From Sulfurospirillum cavolei (GTDB taxonomy: Bacteria > Campylobacterota > Campylobacteria > Campylobacterales > Sulfurospirillaceae), in assembly GCF_000813325.1 (NCBI RefSeq), contig NZ_BBQE01000014.1: a stretch of 64,000 nt of DNA. The stretch is one strand, 5' to 3'. Every line of letters starts with the position of its first letter. Position 1 is the first letter of the stretch. Positions 43,825 to 53,396 of this stretch are shown here, one piece after another. A program made the translations under genes and the position numbers. The notes beneath the pieces are model-generated. The model did no database searches, was not told where the DNA came from, and saw only the letters and a list, made by a program, of their open reading frames with translations.

Positions 43825-43825
43825 G

Positions 43826-45748
43826 TTAGAACATCAAGCCGCCTTCGTCTTGTTGCTGTTTAATCGTAACTTTCGGGAAGGGCGATTTTTCGGTAAAGTA
43901 TTCGATGACGCCGTTAATTTTGCGCGAACCGACGCCCTCGGGCATTTTAAATTCTCTCGTCGTTTCAGGGTACATTTCAAGGTACTTACCCATAAAATAT
44001 TTAAACGCGGGAGCTGCTGCACGACCGCCCGTTTCGCCTTTTTTCAGCGGCGTGTTGTTGTCGTTGCCGTACCATGTGATGATTTCGATGTCCGGCGAGA
44101 AACCGCAAAACCATGTATCGACGTTGCTGTTCGTCGTACCGGTTTTACCGGCGATTTCAATGCCCGCAACTTGTGCATTTCTTCCGGTACCGCGCTTAAC
44201 GACTTCACGCATCATATCGATCATCAAAAAGCTTTGTTCCGGAGTCGTTACCGTCGTAGACTTCGTTTCGTAAACTTTTTCGACGCCGTCTCGGTTGATG
44301 ACTTTTTTGACCAAAAGCGGCTCCGTTTTAACCCCGTAATTCGGAAACATCGAATAAAAGCTGCTGAATTCCAAAGGCGAAATACCGAAACTTCCAAGGG
44401 CTAAAGTCAAGTCCATCGAAAGGCTTTTAAAACCGTCTTTTTTCAACTCTTTATAGACGCTATCGAGTCCCAAGATCGAGAGCAGGTTGATCGTCGCAAG
44501 GTTGCGCGAATGCACCAACGCTTCTTTAAGCGTAATCAATCCCTCAAAATCGTTTTCGTAGTTTTTCGGTTTCCACTCTTCATCCGTTTCGCTGTTGACG
44601 AACGTACGCGAAATATCGGGAATTTCGGAAAGCGGCGAATACCCCCAATCCAATGCTTTTTGATAAATAAACGGTTTAAAGCTCGAACCGGGTTGGCGTT
44701 TGCTTTGGGTTGCGCGGTTAAAACTGCTTTTGGCATAATCGATACCGCCGACCAAAGCCAACACGTTACCCGAACCGTTTTCCATAACCACCATCGCACC
44801 GTTGAGTTCGGAGAGATTCATATCTTTTGCGCGCGACGCCATACCGTTATAACCGACTTTTAACGCTTCTTGTGCCAAATGCTGAAGCTTCAAATCCACG
44901 GTCGTATAAATCTGATAACCGCCTTTTTTCAAATCATCGTATTCGCTTCCGACCGCTTTGACGACCTCATCGACGACGTAAGGAGCGCGATTGCGCGTTA
45001 AGGTTTCGTCATACACGACGGGATGCTCTAACGTAGCCTTGGTGTATTCTGCTTCGCTGATCCAACCGAGCGTATACATACGATTGACGACTTGATTGGC
45101 ACGGCTCAACGAGAGGTCCATATGACGCGTCGGATCATACGAACTCGGAGCTTTCGGAAGCCCGACCAAAATCGCGATCTCTTTGATGCTCAAAGCATCG
45201 AGGTTTTTTTTGAAATACCCGAGTGCCGCGGTTTTAATACCGTAATAGCCGTGTCCGAAATAAACATGGTTAAAATAGCGTTCTAAAATCTCTTCTTTAC
45301 TGAGCTCCGCTTCGACGATGTAAGCCAAAACCGCTTCGTTCAGTTTGCGCGAAAGCGTTTTTTGACGCGTTAAAACGGTATTTTTAATCAATTGTTGCGT
45401 CACCGTACTAGCTCCCTCGACCATCTTCATCGCTTGAAGGTCTTTGACGAGCGCTCTGAAAATCGCTTCGAGATTAATACCGCTGTGCTCGAAAAACGAC
45501 GTATCTTCGGTTGCGACCAAAGCTTCGATCACGCGCGCGGGAATCTCTTTGTACTCGACGAACAAACGGTTTTCTTCATCAAATAAATTGGCAATCAATT
45601 CACCGTTACGATCGTAAATTTGCGTGGTTAGTTTCGGGCTATAATGAATAATTTTATCGGCATCGAAACGAATTTGCGCGTAGAGAAAAAGTACGGCTAA
45701 AATGCCGGCAAACATAATCATAAAAATCGTCGTTAAAATAAATTTCAC
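43826..45748 (-). CDS. Penicillin-binding protein 1A (bifunctional class A PBP)
   Basis: Peptidoglycan glycosyltransferase and transpeptidase in the inner membrane. 640 residues: N-terminal anchor (about 3-22), GT51 domain with EDTSFFEHSGI and the following STVTQQLIKN, then a transpeptidase domain with PGSSFKPF (SxxK), HSRN (SxN) and GKTGTTN (KTG). The ATG overlaps the ABC ATPase stop by 4 bases (ATGA), and alaS-maf-bioF lie upstream. Confidence 0.95.
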   Translation of the reverse strand: MKFILTTIFMIMFAGILAVLFLYAQIRFDADKIIHYSPKLTTQIYDRNGELIANLFDEENRLFVEYKEIPARVIEALVATEDTSFFEHSGINLEAIFRALVKDLQAMKMVEGASTVTQQLIKNTVLTRQKTLSRKLNEAVLAYIVEAELSKEEILERYFNHVYFGHGYYGIKTAALGYFKKNLDALSIKEIAILVGLPKAPSSYDPTRHMDLSLSRANQVVNRMYTLGWISEAEYTKATLEHPVVYDETLTRNRAPYVVDEVVKAVGSEYDDLKKGGYQIYTTVDLKLQHLAQEALKVGYNGMASRAKDMNLSELNGAMVVMENGSGNVLALVGGIDYAKSSFNRATQSKRQPGSSFKPFIYQKALDWGYSPLSEIPDISRTFVNSETDEEWKPKNYENDFEGLITLKEALVHSRNLATINLLSILGLDSVYKELKKDGFKSLSMDLTLALGSFGISPLEFSSFYSMFPNYGVKTEPLLVKKVINRDGVEKVYETKSTTVTTPEQSFLMIDMMREVVKRGTGRNAQVAGIEIAGKTGTTNSNVDTWFCGFSPDIEIITWYGNDNNTPLKKGETGGRAAAPAFKYFMGKYLEMYPETTREFKMPEGVGSRKINGVIEYFTEKSPFPKVTIKQQQDEGGLMF

Positions 45749-46440
45749 GTTCTAAAACTCCTTTGTTTAAATCCGGAAGCAAATAAGGCTTGTGTATAGG
45801 CTTCTTTCGGAGAAGAAAAAATGTCCGAACCGCGCCCTTGCTCGATCAGTCGTCCGTTTTGTAAAATGCCGACTTCGTCGCACACGTGGCGAATCGTTTC
45901 GATGTCGTGCGTGACAAAAAGCATATCAAAACCGTAAACGTTTTGTAATCGCCGTATCAGGCGCAGTACCGTCTCTTTGCTCTCTTCGTCCAATGCCGTC
46001 GTCGGTTCGTCTAAAAGCAACAGTTTCGGCTCCAAAGAAAGTGCCATCGCAATACAAATACGTTGCAATTGCCCGCCGCTGAGTTCGGAAGGAAAGCGGT
46101 TGGCTAAAACAGGATCCAATTCGACCATTTCTAAATAGGCGTTCGTTTTGGCTTCGTCCCGAAGAAACTGCCGCCCTATTTTGGTTAAGGGAGAAAGTGC
46201 CGTAAACGGATTTTGAGGAACAAATGCGACCGTACGACCGCGAACGAGTTCGTACGAAGCGTGATACTCCAACGTCACGTCCAAAGCTTGAGGCAACATC
46301 CCCAAAAGCGCTTTGAGCGTCAAACTTTTTCCGCTGCCGCTTTGCCCGATCAGAGCAAACGAGCGTTCAAACGAAAACGCCGTGTCAACAAGAACGTGTT
46401 CTTGATGGCGTATCGTTAAACGCTGACATGTAAAGCTCAA
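45745..46440 (-). CDS. ABC transporter ATP-binding protein, oligopeptide/nickel type
   Basis: 231 residues from TTG 46440, which overlaps the bioF stop (TTGA) and has AAAAGG before it; a further TTG at 46467 is also possible. Walker A GQSGSGKS, Q-loop FVPQNPFTALSP, signature LSGGQLQR and Walker B LLLLDEPTTALDE are all intact. Closest by pattern to the DppD/OppD/NikD group. No permease or binding protein gene is nearby, so its partner is unknown, although a division or envelope function alongside pbp1A could be considered. An ACATGTAA copy lies near the start. Confidence 0.88.
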   Translation of the reverse strand: MSFTCQRLTIRHQEHVLVDTAFSFERSFALIGQSGSGKSLTLKALLGMLPQALDVTLEYHASYELVRGRTVAFVPQNPFTALSPLTKIGRQFLRDEAKTNAYLEMVELDPVLANRFPSELSGGQLQRICIAMALSLEPKLLLLDEPTTALDEESKETVLRLIRRLQNVYGFDMLFVTHDIETIRHVCDEVGILQNGRLIEQGRGSDIFSSPKEAYTQALFASGFKQRSFRT

Positions 46441-47528
46441 GCACGCGCCTTTTCGATCAAAAAGCAAAGCGTTTCCAAATCTTCGATAGACTCCGCTAGT
46501 CGCGGAATAATCCGCAAAATAGGCGAGGGAACGGTCGGCGGTCGAATCGCACCGACCGTAAATCCTGCTTCCAAAAGACTCTTTTGTAAGGCTAACGTTT
46601 GTGCGTTATCCTCCATCGCATACGAGCCGATCAGTCCGGGCATCGTGATTTGGAGGCGTTTTTGCATCAGCGTTTGGCGCACGTTAATCGCCTCTTTTAA
46701 GCTGTGCGCGTGTTTCATCACGTATAAAAAACCTTGGTATCCCAGCGCAATGTCAAAAAGCGAAGGAGCCGTCGTATAAATAATCGCCTTGGCGCGGTTA
46801 TTTAAAAACTCGGCAATATGCGCGCTGCATAAGATATACGCTCCGTAACTGCCTAACGCTTTTCCGAGCGTACCCATTTTGATATGATTGGCTTGGGGCG
46901 TAATGCCGAATAAGTCGAAAACACCGCGAAGATGGTCTCCCACGACGCCCACACTGTGCGCTTCATCGACAATCAATAAGGCGTTGTAGCGATCGGCAAT
47001 CTCGAAAATTGCACGGTTTAGGAGATCTCCGCTCATGGAGTAAATGCCCTCGACCGCGATAATCACGCGATTATGAGGACGAGAGTTGATGAGGCTTTCC
47101 AAATGATCGGCGTCGTTGTGTCGAAACGTCAAGACTTCCGCATCCACCGTTTTGGACGCAACCATACCGCTGGCATGATACTCTTCGTCCAAAATCAACA
47201 GGTCTTTTTTACGCGGTAACGCTTCTATCAATGAAAAATTGGCTAAAAAACCGCTTCCGCATACCAACGCCGTTTCAAATCCGTTTTGACGCGCGACCAA
47301 TGTTTCAAATTCTTCATGAATCGGGTGATAGCCGTTGACCAAAATCGATGCTTTGGGTGCATGCGTTTTGTACATCGAAACGTGTGCAACCGCACGTTCA
47401 AAGAGCGTTTTATTTTCGGCAAGTCCCAAATAATCGTTGGAGCTAAAATCGTGAATGCCCTCATCGTATACCGTTTTGGTTCGGTATCGGTTGGCTTTGC
47501 GGATGGCTTGAAGTTCGTGTTGGTACAT
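46437..47528 (-). CDS. bioF: 8-amino-7-oxononanoate synthase-like enzyme
   Basis: Alpha-oxoamine synthase joining pimeloyl donor and alanine in biotin synthesis. PLP Lys in KMGTLGKALGSYGAY, with DEYHASG, VDEAHSVG and the N-terminal DFSSNDYLGLA. 363 residues. It follows maf by 2 bases and overlaps the ABC gene. Other members of the family (KBL, HemA, SPT) are possible, but BioF fits best; bioD is elsewhere in the window. Confidence 0.9.
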   Translation of the reverse strand: MYQHELQAIRKANRYRTKTVYDEGIHDFSSNDYLGLAENKTLFERAVAHVSMYKTHAPKASILVNGYHPIHEEFETLVARQNGFETALVCGSGFLANFSLIEALPRKKDLLILDEEYHASGMVASKTVDAEVLTFRHNDADHLESLINSRPHNRVIIAVEGIYSMSGDLLNRAIFEIADRYNALLIVDEAHSVGVVGDHLRGVFDLFGITPQANHIKMGTLGKALGSYGAYILCSAHIAEFLNNRAKAIIYTTAPSLFDIALGYQGFLYVMKHAHSLKEAINVRQTLMQKRLQITMPGLIGSYAMEDNAQTLALQKSLLEAGFTVGAIRPPTVPSPILRIIPRLAESIEDLETLCFLIEKARA

Positions 47529-47530
47529 CG

Positions 47531-48082
47531 TTAGGATAAAAACGGCAGCAGTCTTTCGACGCTTAAGCCCATGGCGGTACTTTCCAGTCCCGTGACCTCT
47601 TGAATGTAGGATTTACAAAAGCCTTCGACCATACACGCCCCTGCTTTGCCGACCCACGCGTCGGTGTTTAAATAGGCTTCCAAATCCGCTTTGTCAAACG
47701 GCGCAAAACGATAATTCGTCGACGCAAGGTCGATCAATTCGCACGTTTTGGATTTGTAAATCATACATGTCATAATACTGACCGTGTTCCCGCTTTGAAG
47801 CTCTAAAATACGTTTGGCGTCCGCTCGATCTTTGGCTTTTCGTAAAATCCGGCGGTTTGCCGTAACGACCGTATCGGCGCATAAAACGGGCATATCCAAC
47901 GCGTAAGTTTCAAGATAGCTTTGCATCTTCCCTTTTGTGGCGTGATACACGAAATGTGCCGGATCGTCGATGCGTAATTGTTCTTCGTCAAATCCCGTAT
48001 CCCTTTGCACGAAAGGAACGCCAAATCGACTCAAAAGTTCCGCTCGGGTTATCGAAGAAGAGCCTAGTACGATGGTTTGCAT
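47531..48082 (-). CDS. maf: Maf-like nucleoside triphosphate pyrophosphatase
   Basis: Hydrolyses non-canonical or surplus NTPs to NMPs; in other bacteria it is linked to septum control. The N terminus VLGSSSITRAELL (binding motif SSSxxR), CADTVVTANR, and the C-terminal GLESTAMGLSVERL are seen. 183 residues. It lies one base after the small membrane protein stop and near alaS, as in Campylobacter. Confidence 0.93.
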   Translation of the reverse strand: MQTIVLGSSSITRAELLSRFGVPFVQRDTGFDEEQLRIDDPAHFVYHATKGKMQSYLETYALDMPVLCADTVVTANRRILRKAKDRADAKRILELQSGNTVSIMTCMIYKSKTCELIDLASTNYRFAPFDKADLEAYLNTDAWVGKAGACMVEGFCKSYIQEVTGLESTAMGLSVERLLPFLS

Positions 48083-48083
48083 C

Positions 48084-48581
48084 TTAATAACCCCTCAAAA
48101 TCACGCCGAAATAGACCGAAATCAATGCCAATAACAGATTGAGCGGGATCAAATAGCGCACCATCAAGATGACGTTTTCTTCCGTCTCGATGTAATTTTC
48201 TTCGTCAAAACCTTTTTTGGCTTTCAGGTATTTGAAGTACATGTAGATAAAATTGAAGGTAATAAACGTCCACAACGCCTCTTTCGTATGCACCATAATG
48301 TTACTCATCGGATGACCGTTTTTAAACCCTAATCCGATATGCATAAACACGGACGTACCGGCGATAATCAACATCACCGGCACCAGAAAAACGATATATC
48401 GACGCATCATATTGATGCAACTGGTAAATTTAATCTTTACGTCGGGAATGTCCACTTCGACCGGTTGAATCACAAAACGCATCACAAACATACTGCCGAT
48501 AAGGATAGCGGCACTGATGATATGCAAAAAGACGATGATTCGACTAAAATCGCTGAAGATTTCCGTAATCAGATCCCGCAT
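48084..48581 (-). CDS. Four-helix membrane protein of unknown function
   Basis: 165 residues with four predicted membrane segments (about 14-36, 60-82, 100-118, 140-162). His residues in the first segment (FLHIISAA), after the second (FMHIG) and third (MVHTKE) could bind heme, as in CopD/cytochrome-b561-like membrane proteins; this is inference. Located between alaS and maf, 2-3 bases from each, so co-transcribed with them. I do not recognise a named family with confidence. Confidence 0.7.
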   Translation of the reverse strand: MRDLITEIFSDFSRIIVFLHIISAAILIGSMFVMRFVIQPVEVDIPDVKIKFTSCINMMRRYIVFLVPVMLIIAGTSVFMHIGLGFKNGHPMSNIMVHTKEALWTFITFNFIYMYFKYLKAKKGFDEENYIETEENVILMVRYLIPLNLLLALISVYFGVILRGY

Positions 48582-48584
48582 CGT

Positions 48585-51131
48585 TTATCCTTGAAGTCCC
48601 GCCTTGGCATACGCAAGGGCGGCTTGTTTTGCCTCTTCGATCTTAGAAGCGTCTTTCCCACCCGCTTGTGCGAAATCGTCTCTTCCACCTCCGCCGCCGC
48701 CGACGATCGGTGCAATCGCCTTAATCCATGCACCCGCTTTAATCGGCGCGTTTTTAACGCCTGCGGCGATCATCACTTTGTCGTCTTTTTCCTGAAGCAA
48801 TAAAACCGCAACCGCATCTCTTTCGTTTTTCAAATCGTCGATTCGAGCTTTGATGTCGCCCGCGCTTAAAACGTCGACGATCACTTCGACGCCGTTCATC
48901 TGCAAGGATTCGACGACTTTTCCGACCTGTGCGTTGAGCGATTCTACTTCGGATTTTAACGCTTTTACCTCTTCTTTTAGACGGTTAATACCGATCAACG
49001 GCTCTTTATGTTTAACACTCTCTTTAATCGCTTCAAGCTCGCTTCGCATATTTTGCGCGTACGCCAACGCCGCACCGCCGCACACGGCTTCGATACGTCG
49101 CACGCCGGCACTCACGCCGCTCTCTTTTAAGATGAAAAAGCTTCCGATATGTGCCGTATTGCGTACGTGCGTTCCGCCGCAAAGCTCGACGCTGGCGTCG
49201 CCGAAACTGACGACGCGCACTTCGTTACCGTATTTTTCGCCGAACAACGCCATCGCACCGCTTTTTTTCGCTTCATCGACGTTCATCAATCGCGTAACGC
49301 CCTCGACGCCGCTTGCAACGACGGCATTGACGAAAGCTTCGATCTGCGTCAACTCTTCGCTGTTGAGTGCTTTAGGATGGGAAAAGTCGAAACGAAGTCG
49401 GTCTTTTTCGACCAAACTACCCGCTTGACTGACATGTTCGCCCAAAACCTTGCGAAGCGCGCTGTGAAGCAAGTGTGTCGCACTGTGGTGTTTCTCGATC
49501 TCCAAGCGTGACGTATCGACGACTAAGTTCACCGTATCGCCGACATGTAAAGGTTTTTCAAGTTCGACCAAAGAAAGGTTCAAATCAAAAAATTTCTTCG
49601 TATCAAGCACTTTTCCGTAGCCTTCTACGATTCCTTCATCGCCGCTTTGTCCGCCGCTCATCGCGTAAAACGGTGTTTGATCAAACATCACCCAACCGTT
49701 TTCTTCCAGACGTTGCACCTCTTTAAAATTCTCGTCCAACAGAGCCAAAATCTTACCCGTTGCCCTCTGGTGCGTGTAACCGACGAACGCGTTGTGTCCG
49801 AATTTTTCCAAGAGCGGTTTAAAATCGCCCTGCGTCGCTTTATCGCCGCTGCCTTTCCATGAAGCTTTGGAGCGTGCTTTTTGTTCTGCCATCAAGTGTT
49901 CAAACTCCGCTTCGTTAACGCTAAGTCCTTTTTCTCTGAGCATATCCGCCGTCAAGTCTAAAGGAAATCCGTAAGTGTCGTACAGTTTAAACGCCACTTC
50001 GCCGCTAAACATCTCTTTGGTGTTGGGAAGCTCTTTTTCAAACAATTCAAGCCCTGAAGCGATCGTCGTGAAAAAGCTCTCTTCTTCGTTTTTGATCTGT
50101 TCGGCAATCGTCTCTTTTTTCTCCGCCAAATAAGGATACTGTTGAGCCATTAAGTCACACAAGGTATCGAGCAAGCGGTACATAAACGGCTCGCGAAGTC
50201 CTAAAAGGTAACCGTGACGTACCGCACGGCGTAAAATGCGACGTAAAACGTATCCGCGACCTACGCGACCGAACGTCGTTCCTTGCGCAAGTAAAAAGGA
50301 GACCGCGCGAATATGATCGGCAATGACGCGATAGCTCGCCCCGCTAGCATACGCATAAGGTTTGCCGCAAAGCGTCGCGACGTGATTGAGAAGCGGCATA
50401 AAAAGCGATGAGTCGTAGTTGCTAAACACACCCTCTTTGACTGCCGTAACGCGCTCTAGCCCCATGCCCGTATCGATCGAAGGTTTGGGAAGTTTGTGTA
50501 AAACGCCCGCTTTATCGCGCTCGTACTGCATAAAAACCAGATTCCAAATCTCTAAAAAGCGATCGCCGTCGCCTCCCATATAATCTTCGGGCGTGTTAAA
50601 ATGTTCCGCTCCTTGGTCGATAAAAATCTCGCTACAAGGACCGCAAGGTCCCGTATCGCCCATTTGCCAAAAGTTGTCTTTATCGCCGAAACGCATAATG
50701 CGAGAGGCGTCGATATGTTTTTTCCAAATCGCTTCGGCTTCGTCGTCGCTTTCATGCACGGTCACCCACAGTTTTTCTTTAGGAAGTTTTAACACTTCGG
50801 TGACGAACTCCCACGCATGAGAGATAGCGTCTTCTTTAAAATAATCGCCGAACGAAAAGTTTCCGAGCATCTCGAAAAAAGTATGATGGCGCGCGGTGTA
50901 GCCGACGTTATCAAGGTCGTTATGTTTGCCCCCCGCTCGAATACACGTCTGACAACTCGTCGCGCGCGGCGGGTTAGGACGAGGAACTTCGCCCGTGAAA
51001 ATACTCTTAAAAGGAACCATACCGGCATTGGTAAACAGCAGCGTCGCATCATCGGGAACGAGAGGCGAACTCTCGACGATCTGATGCCCTTTTTGCTCGA
51101 AAAACTTTAGAAACTCGGCTCTTACATCCAT
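48585..51131 (-). CDS. alaS: Alanyl-tRNA synthetase
   Basis: 848 residues. Catalytic core (LEKFFEQKGH-type start, RATSCQTCIRAGGKHNDL), editing domain with the zinc ligands HSATH and CGGTH (about residues 550-660), and a Gly-rich C-terminal DHHA1 domain (VGGGGGGRDDFAQAGG). The clear C-terminal Gly run is usual. A TTACATGTC copy in the editing domain encodes Leu-His-Val. The 104-base spacer before it (51132-51235) is AT-rich; no strong terminator for the upstream GH17 gene is seen. Confidence 0.98.
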   Translation of the reverse strand: MDVRAEFLKFFEQKGHQIVESSPLVPDDATLLFTNAGMVPFKSIFTGEVPRPNPPRATSCQTCIRAGGKHNDLDNVGYTARHHTFFEMLGNFSFGDYFKEDAISHAWEFVTEVLKLPKEKLWVTVHESDDEAEAIWKKHIDASRIMRFGDKDNFWQMGDTGPCGPCSEIFIDQGAEHFNTPEDYMGGDGDRFLEIWNLVFMQYERDKAGVLHKLPKPSIDTGMGLERVTAVKEGVFSNYDSSLFMPLLNHVATLCGKPYAYASGASYRVIADHIRAVSFLLAQGTTFGRVGRGYVLRRILRRAVRHGYLLGLREPFMYRLLDTLCDLMAQQYPYLAEKKETIAEQIKNEEESFFTTIASGLELFEKELPNTKEMFSGEVAFKLYDTYGFPLDLTADMLREKGLSVNEAEFEHLMAEQKARSKASWKGSGDKATQGDFKPLLEKFGHNAFVGYTHQRATGKILALLDENFKEVQRLEENGWVMFDQTPFYAMSGGQSGDEGIVEGYGKVLDTKKFFDLNLSLVELEKPLHVGDTVNLVVDTSRLEIEKHHSATHLLHSALRKVLGEHVSQAGSLVEKDRLRFDFSHPKALNSEELTQIEAFVNAVVASGVEGVTRLMNVDEAKKSGAMALFGEKYGNEVRVVSFGDASVELCGGTHVRNTAHIGSFFILKESGVSAGVRRIEAVCGGAALAYAQNMRSELEAIKESVKHKEPLIGINRLKEEVKALKSEVESLNAQVGKVVESLQMNGVEVIVDVLSAGDIKARIDDLKNERDAVAVLLLQEKDDKVMIAAGVKNAPIKAGAWIKAIAPIVGGGGGGRDDFAQAGGKDASKIEEAKQAALAYAKAGLQG

Positions 51132-51235
51132 ACTTTTTTCCCTACTTCATGATTCAAAATTGATCTATTTTAACGAAAAAACCTAAAGGCTATTATTAAA
51201 TGCCCTAAAATACTCCCCTGAGGGTGCTTTTAACA

Positions 51236-53191
51236 TTATAACGTACACTTTTCGCCCAGACGGTATCCGACGACCCACCAACCCAAAACGACCAGAATCG
51301 CGCCTAAAAATCCGTTAAACGTTAGTAAACAAAACAGTCCCATCACCATCGCGAGAATTCCTAAAAGATAACTGCCCGAGAGCACGGCAAACAGGGCAAC
51401 GACGCTACCGGAAAGTCCGACGTAATTGAGGTAAATGATCTTGCCTAACCAAACTTTGAGCTGACATGTCAAAAGTAAAGGATTGCTCGCGCATACGTCG
51501 ATCCATTTTTCGTTCACGTAAATTCCCTCTTTGAGCGCAAAAATTGCCAGTGCCGCAACGAGCAAAAACGAAAACGTTCGTGCTATTCCGCACATTTTAG
51601 ACAACGAAAGCCATAAAGTCGAGCCTAAAACGACCATCATCACAACCCAATTCAGTGCAAAATCGTTGCGTGCGCTCTCGTGTAAAAGCACCGCCAACGC
51701 GGCGATAAAAAGTGCCAAGCCCGTCACTTTTTCTAAAAGCCCGTTCAACGCTTTGCGATCGGTTGCCACATACGCGATCGCGTAAAATGCCGTGATGATG
51801 CCGAGCGTTCCGATCTCGAAATTCAAGTAGCGTCCGTCAAACGCCATCGAAAGTGCCATAACAAGAGCAACACCGCTGCTGAGCGTATGCAAAAGATCGT
51901 ACGCGAAAAAGCTTTTTTGAAACGGCTCGCTAAGCGTTACGACCGACATCAAACGGCTCATACGTGCCGGAAAAACCATCTCTTCGGTCATCACGTAGCG
52001 TACGATTTTGAGCCATAAGATCAACGCAAGTCCCAAACACAAAATCGCCCAAACGACCTCAAGGGTATTTCTCGAAACCATCCAATACTGATACGCTTGC
52101 CACACAAGACCTACCGATCCGCCCCACAAACTTACAAACCAATACGCCGCTTTTTTACATGCGCACGTCTTGATACGCACAAGCCAAATCAACCCGAGCA
52201 AGCTTAAAGCAAAGCTTCCCGCAAACATCCATTGCGCGTACGGATAATTGCTCACAAATCCGTGCAAAATATGTTTATCCGCCCTATCTGCGTCAAAAAG
52301 TCCCCAATAACCGCCGACCGCACCCTCGCTCACGCGTTTCCACGGTTGGTCAAACGCCTCGATAAAGTTGTATTTCCATCCGCCTTCTTGCGCCATTTTC
52401 ACAAAACCGCGCGTAAAAATCGCTTGATTTTCCGCACTCGGGTAAGCACCTTCGCGCATGCGCCCGAAACTCGGCCAGCCCGTCTCACCGATGACGATCT
52501 CTTTGTCGGGGATTTTTTTCATCATCTCTTCGCGAATCGCTTTGACATGTAAGAGTGCTTTATCGACGCTAATAGGCTTATCTTCCCAATACGGCAAAAT
52601 GTGTATCGTCACGCGATCGACCGCGGGTGCGACTTCGGGATGTTTGTTCCAAAACTCCCATACGTCGGCATATGTGATCGTCATATCGGGCAACGCTTCT
52701 TTGACGCTTTGAATATACGCGACCAACTGAGACGCACTCACGTCGCGGCGCAATAACGCTTCATTGCCGACGACGACGGTCTCGACGATGTCTTTGTTCT
52801 CTTGCGCAAGCGCGATCACGGTTTCGATCTCTTTTTTCGTCAACGTCGCATCGCTGCTAACCCATGCACCCAACCAAAGTTTTAGCCCGTGCTTGCGGGC
52901 AATTTCGGGTAACGCCTCCAACCCGACGCTCGAATACGTCCGAATACACCCCGTAATCGTCGCCAAATGCGCCAAATCTTTGTCCATCTGCTCGATCGAA
53001 GGCTTAAACCCGTTTGGAATATCAAACGGCGAATCGTCTTTCCCGAAAGGCGCGTAAGAAAGGCACTGGAGCTTGACGTCCTCGGGAAGCGTTACTAGAG
53101 AATCGGAAGGTTTTGCCGCCCAAAACCAAAAAAGCCCGAGACTGACAAACATAACCAAATAAAAAAGCGTGATTTTAAGCGTATGCTTCAT
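51236..53191 (-). CDS. Glycoside hydrolase family 17 domain fused to a polytopic membrane domain
   Basis: 651 residues: one N-terminal anchor (about 5-24), a GH17 (beta-glucanase-type) domain to about residue 320 with acid/base Glu in VVGNEALLR and nucleophile Glu in VIGETGWPSFG, then about nine membrane segments from 330 to the end. This architecture occurs in proteins annotated as beta-(1,6) glucan synthases in Proteobacteria, and a transglycosylase role in making cyclic or membrane-derived glucans is likely rather than secreted hydrolysis. Unlinked to other glycan genes here; a family not typical of Campylobacter. Base use matches the neighbours. Confidence 0.85.
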   Translation of the reverse strand: MKHTLKITLFYLVMFVSLGLFWFWAAKPSDSLVTLPEDVKLQCLSYAPFGKDDSPFDIPNGFKPSIEQMDKDLAHLATITGCIRTYSSVGLEALPEIARKHGLKLWLGAWVSSDATLTKKEIETVIALAQENKDIVETVVVGNEALLRRDVSASQLVAYIQSVKEALPDMTITYADVWEFWNKHPEVAPAVDRVTIHILPYWEDKPISVDKALLHVKAIREEMMKKIPDKEIVIGETGWPSFGRMREGAYPSAENQAIFTRGFVKMAQEGGWKYNFIEAFDQPWKRVSEGAVGGYWGLFDADRADKHILHGFVSNYPYAQWMFAGSFALSLLGLIWLVRIKTCACKKAAYWFVSLWGGSVGLVWQAYQYWMVSRNTLEVVWAILCLGLALILWLKIVRYVMTEEMVFPARMSRLMSVVTLSEPFQKSFFAYDLLHTLSSGVALVMALSMAFDGRYLNFEIGTLGIITAFYAIAYVATDRKALNGLLEKVTGLALFIAALAVLLHESARNDFALNWVVMMVVLGSTLWLSLSKMCGIARTFSFLLVAALAIFALKEGIYVNEKWIDVCASNPLLLTCQLKVWLGKIIYLNYVGLSGSVVALFAVLSGSYLLGILAMVMGLFCLLTFNGFLGAILVVLGWWVVGYRLGEKCTL

Positions 53192-53362
53192 AAAACAATA
53201 CTCCCTACTAAAATGGCGCGATTATACAGAAATTGGGTTTAAGGGTTGACATGTAGATCAATTTTAAGAGTATTTTTCCTAATCTTTATACAGCGTTTTT
53301 ATTATTACATTATTTCAAAAGTACCTTACTCTGCCGCTTCACACTTCGCGGAATAGTTCTTG

Positions 53363-53368
53363 TATAAG
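53363..53368 (+). promoter_or_regulatory. Predicted -10 box for the 186-residue protein gene
   Basis: TTGTATAAG 29 bases before the ATG, with AAAAAGGA as ribosome site. A TTGACATG element of the dispersed palindrome lies at 53246-53253. The 205-base spacer to GH17 holds nothing else recognised. Confidence 0.4.
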
Positions 53369-53396
53369 CCTTTTTATCACACAAAAAGGAAACATC

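Noticed and set aside
43823..44404. 193-codon frame on the plus strand
   Set aside because: Antisense to pbp1A; Arg/Phe-rich composition typical of reverse-frame shadows.
48660..48720. Simple repeat CCGCCGCCG
   Set aside because: It is the Gly-rich C-terminal motif of AlaS, normal for the family.
48850..49428. 192-codon frame on the plus strand
   Set aside because: Antisense to the alaS editing domain, low-complexity Ser/Thr/Pro content.
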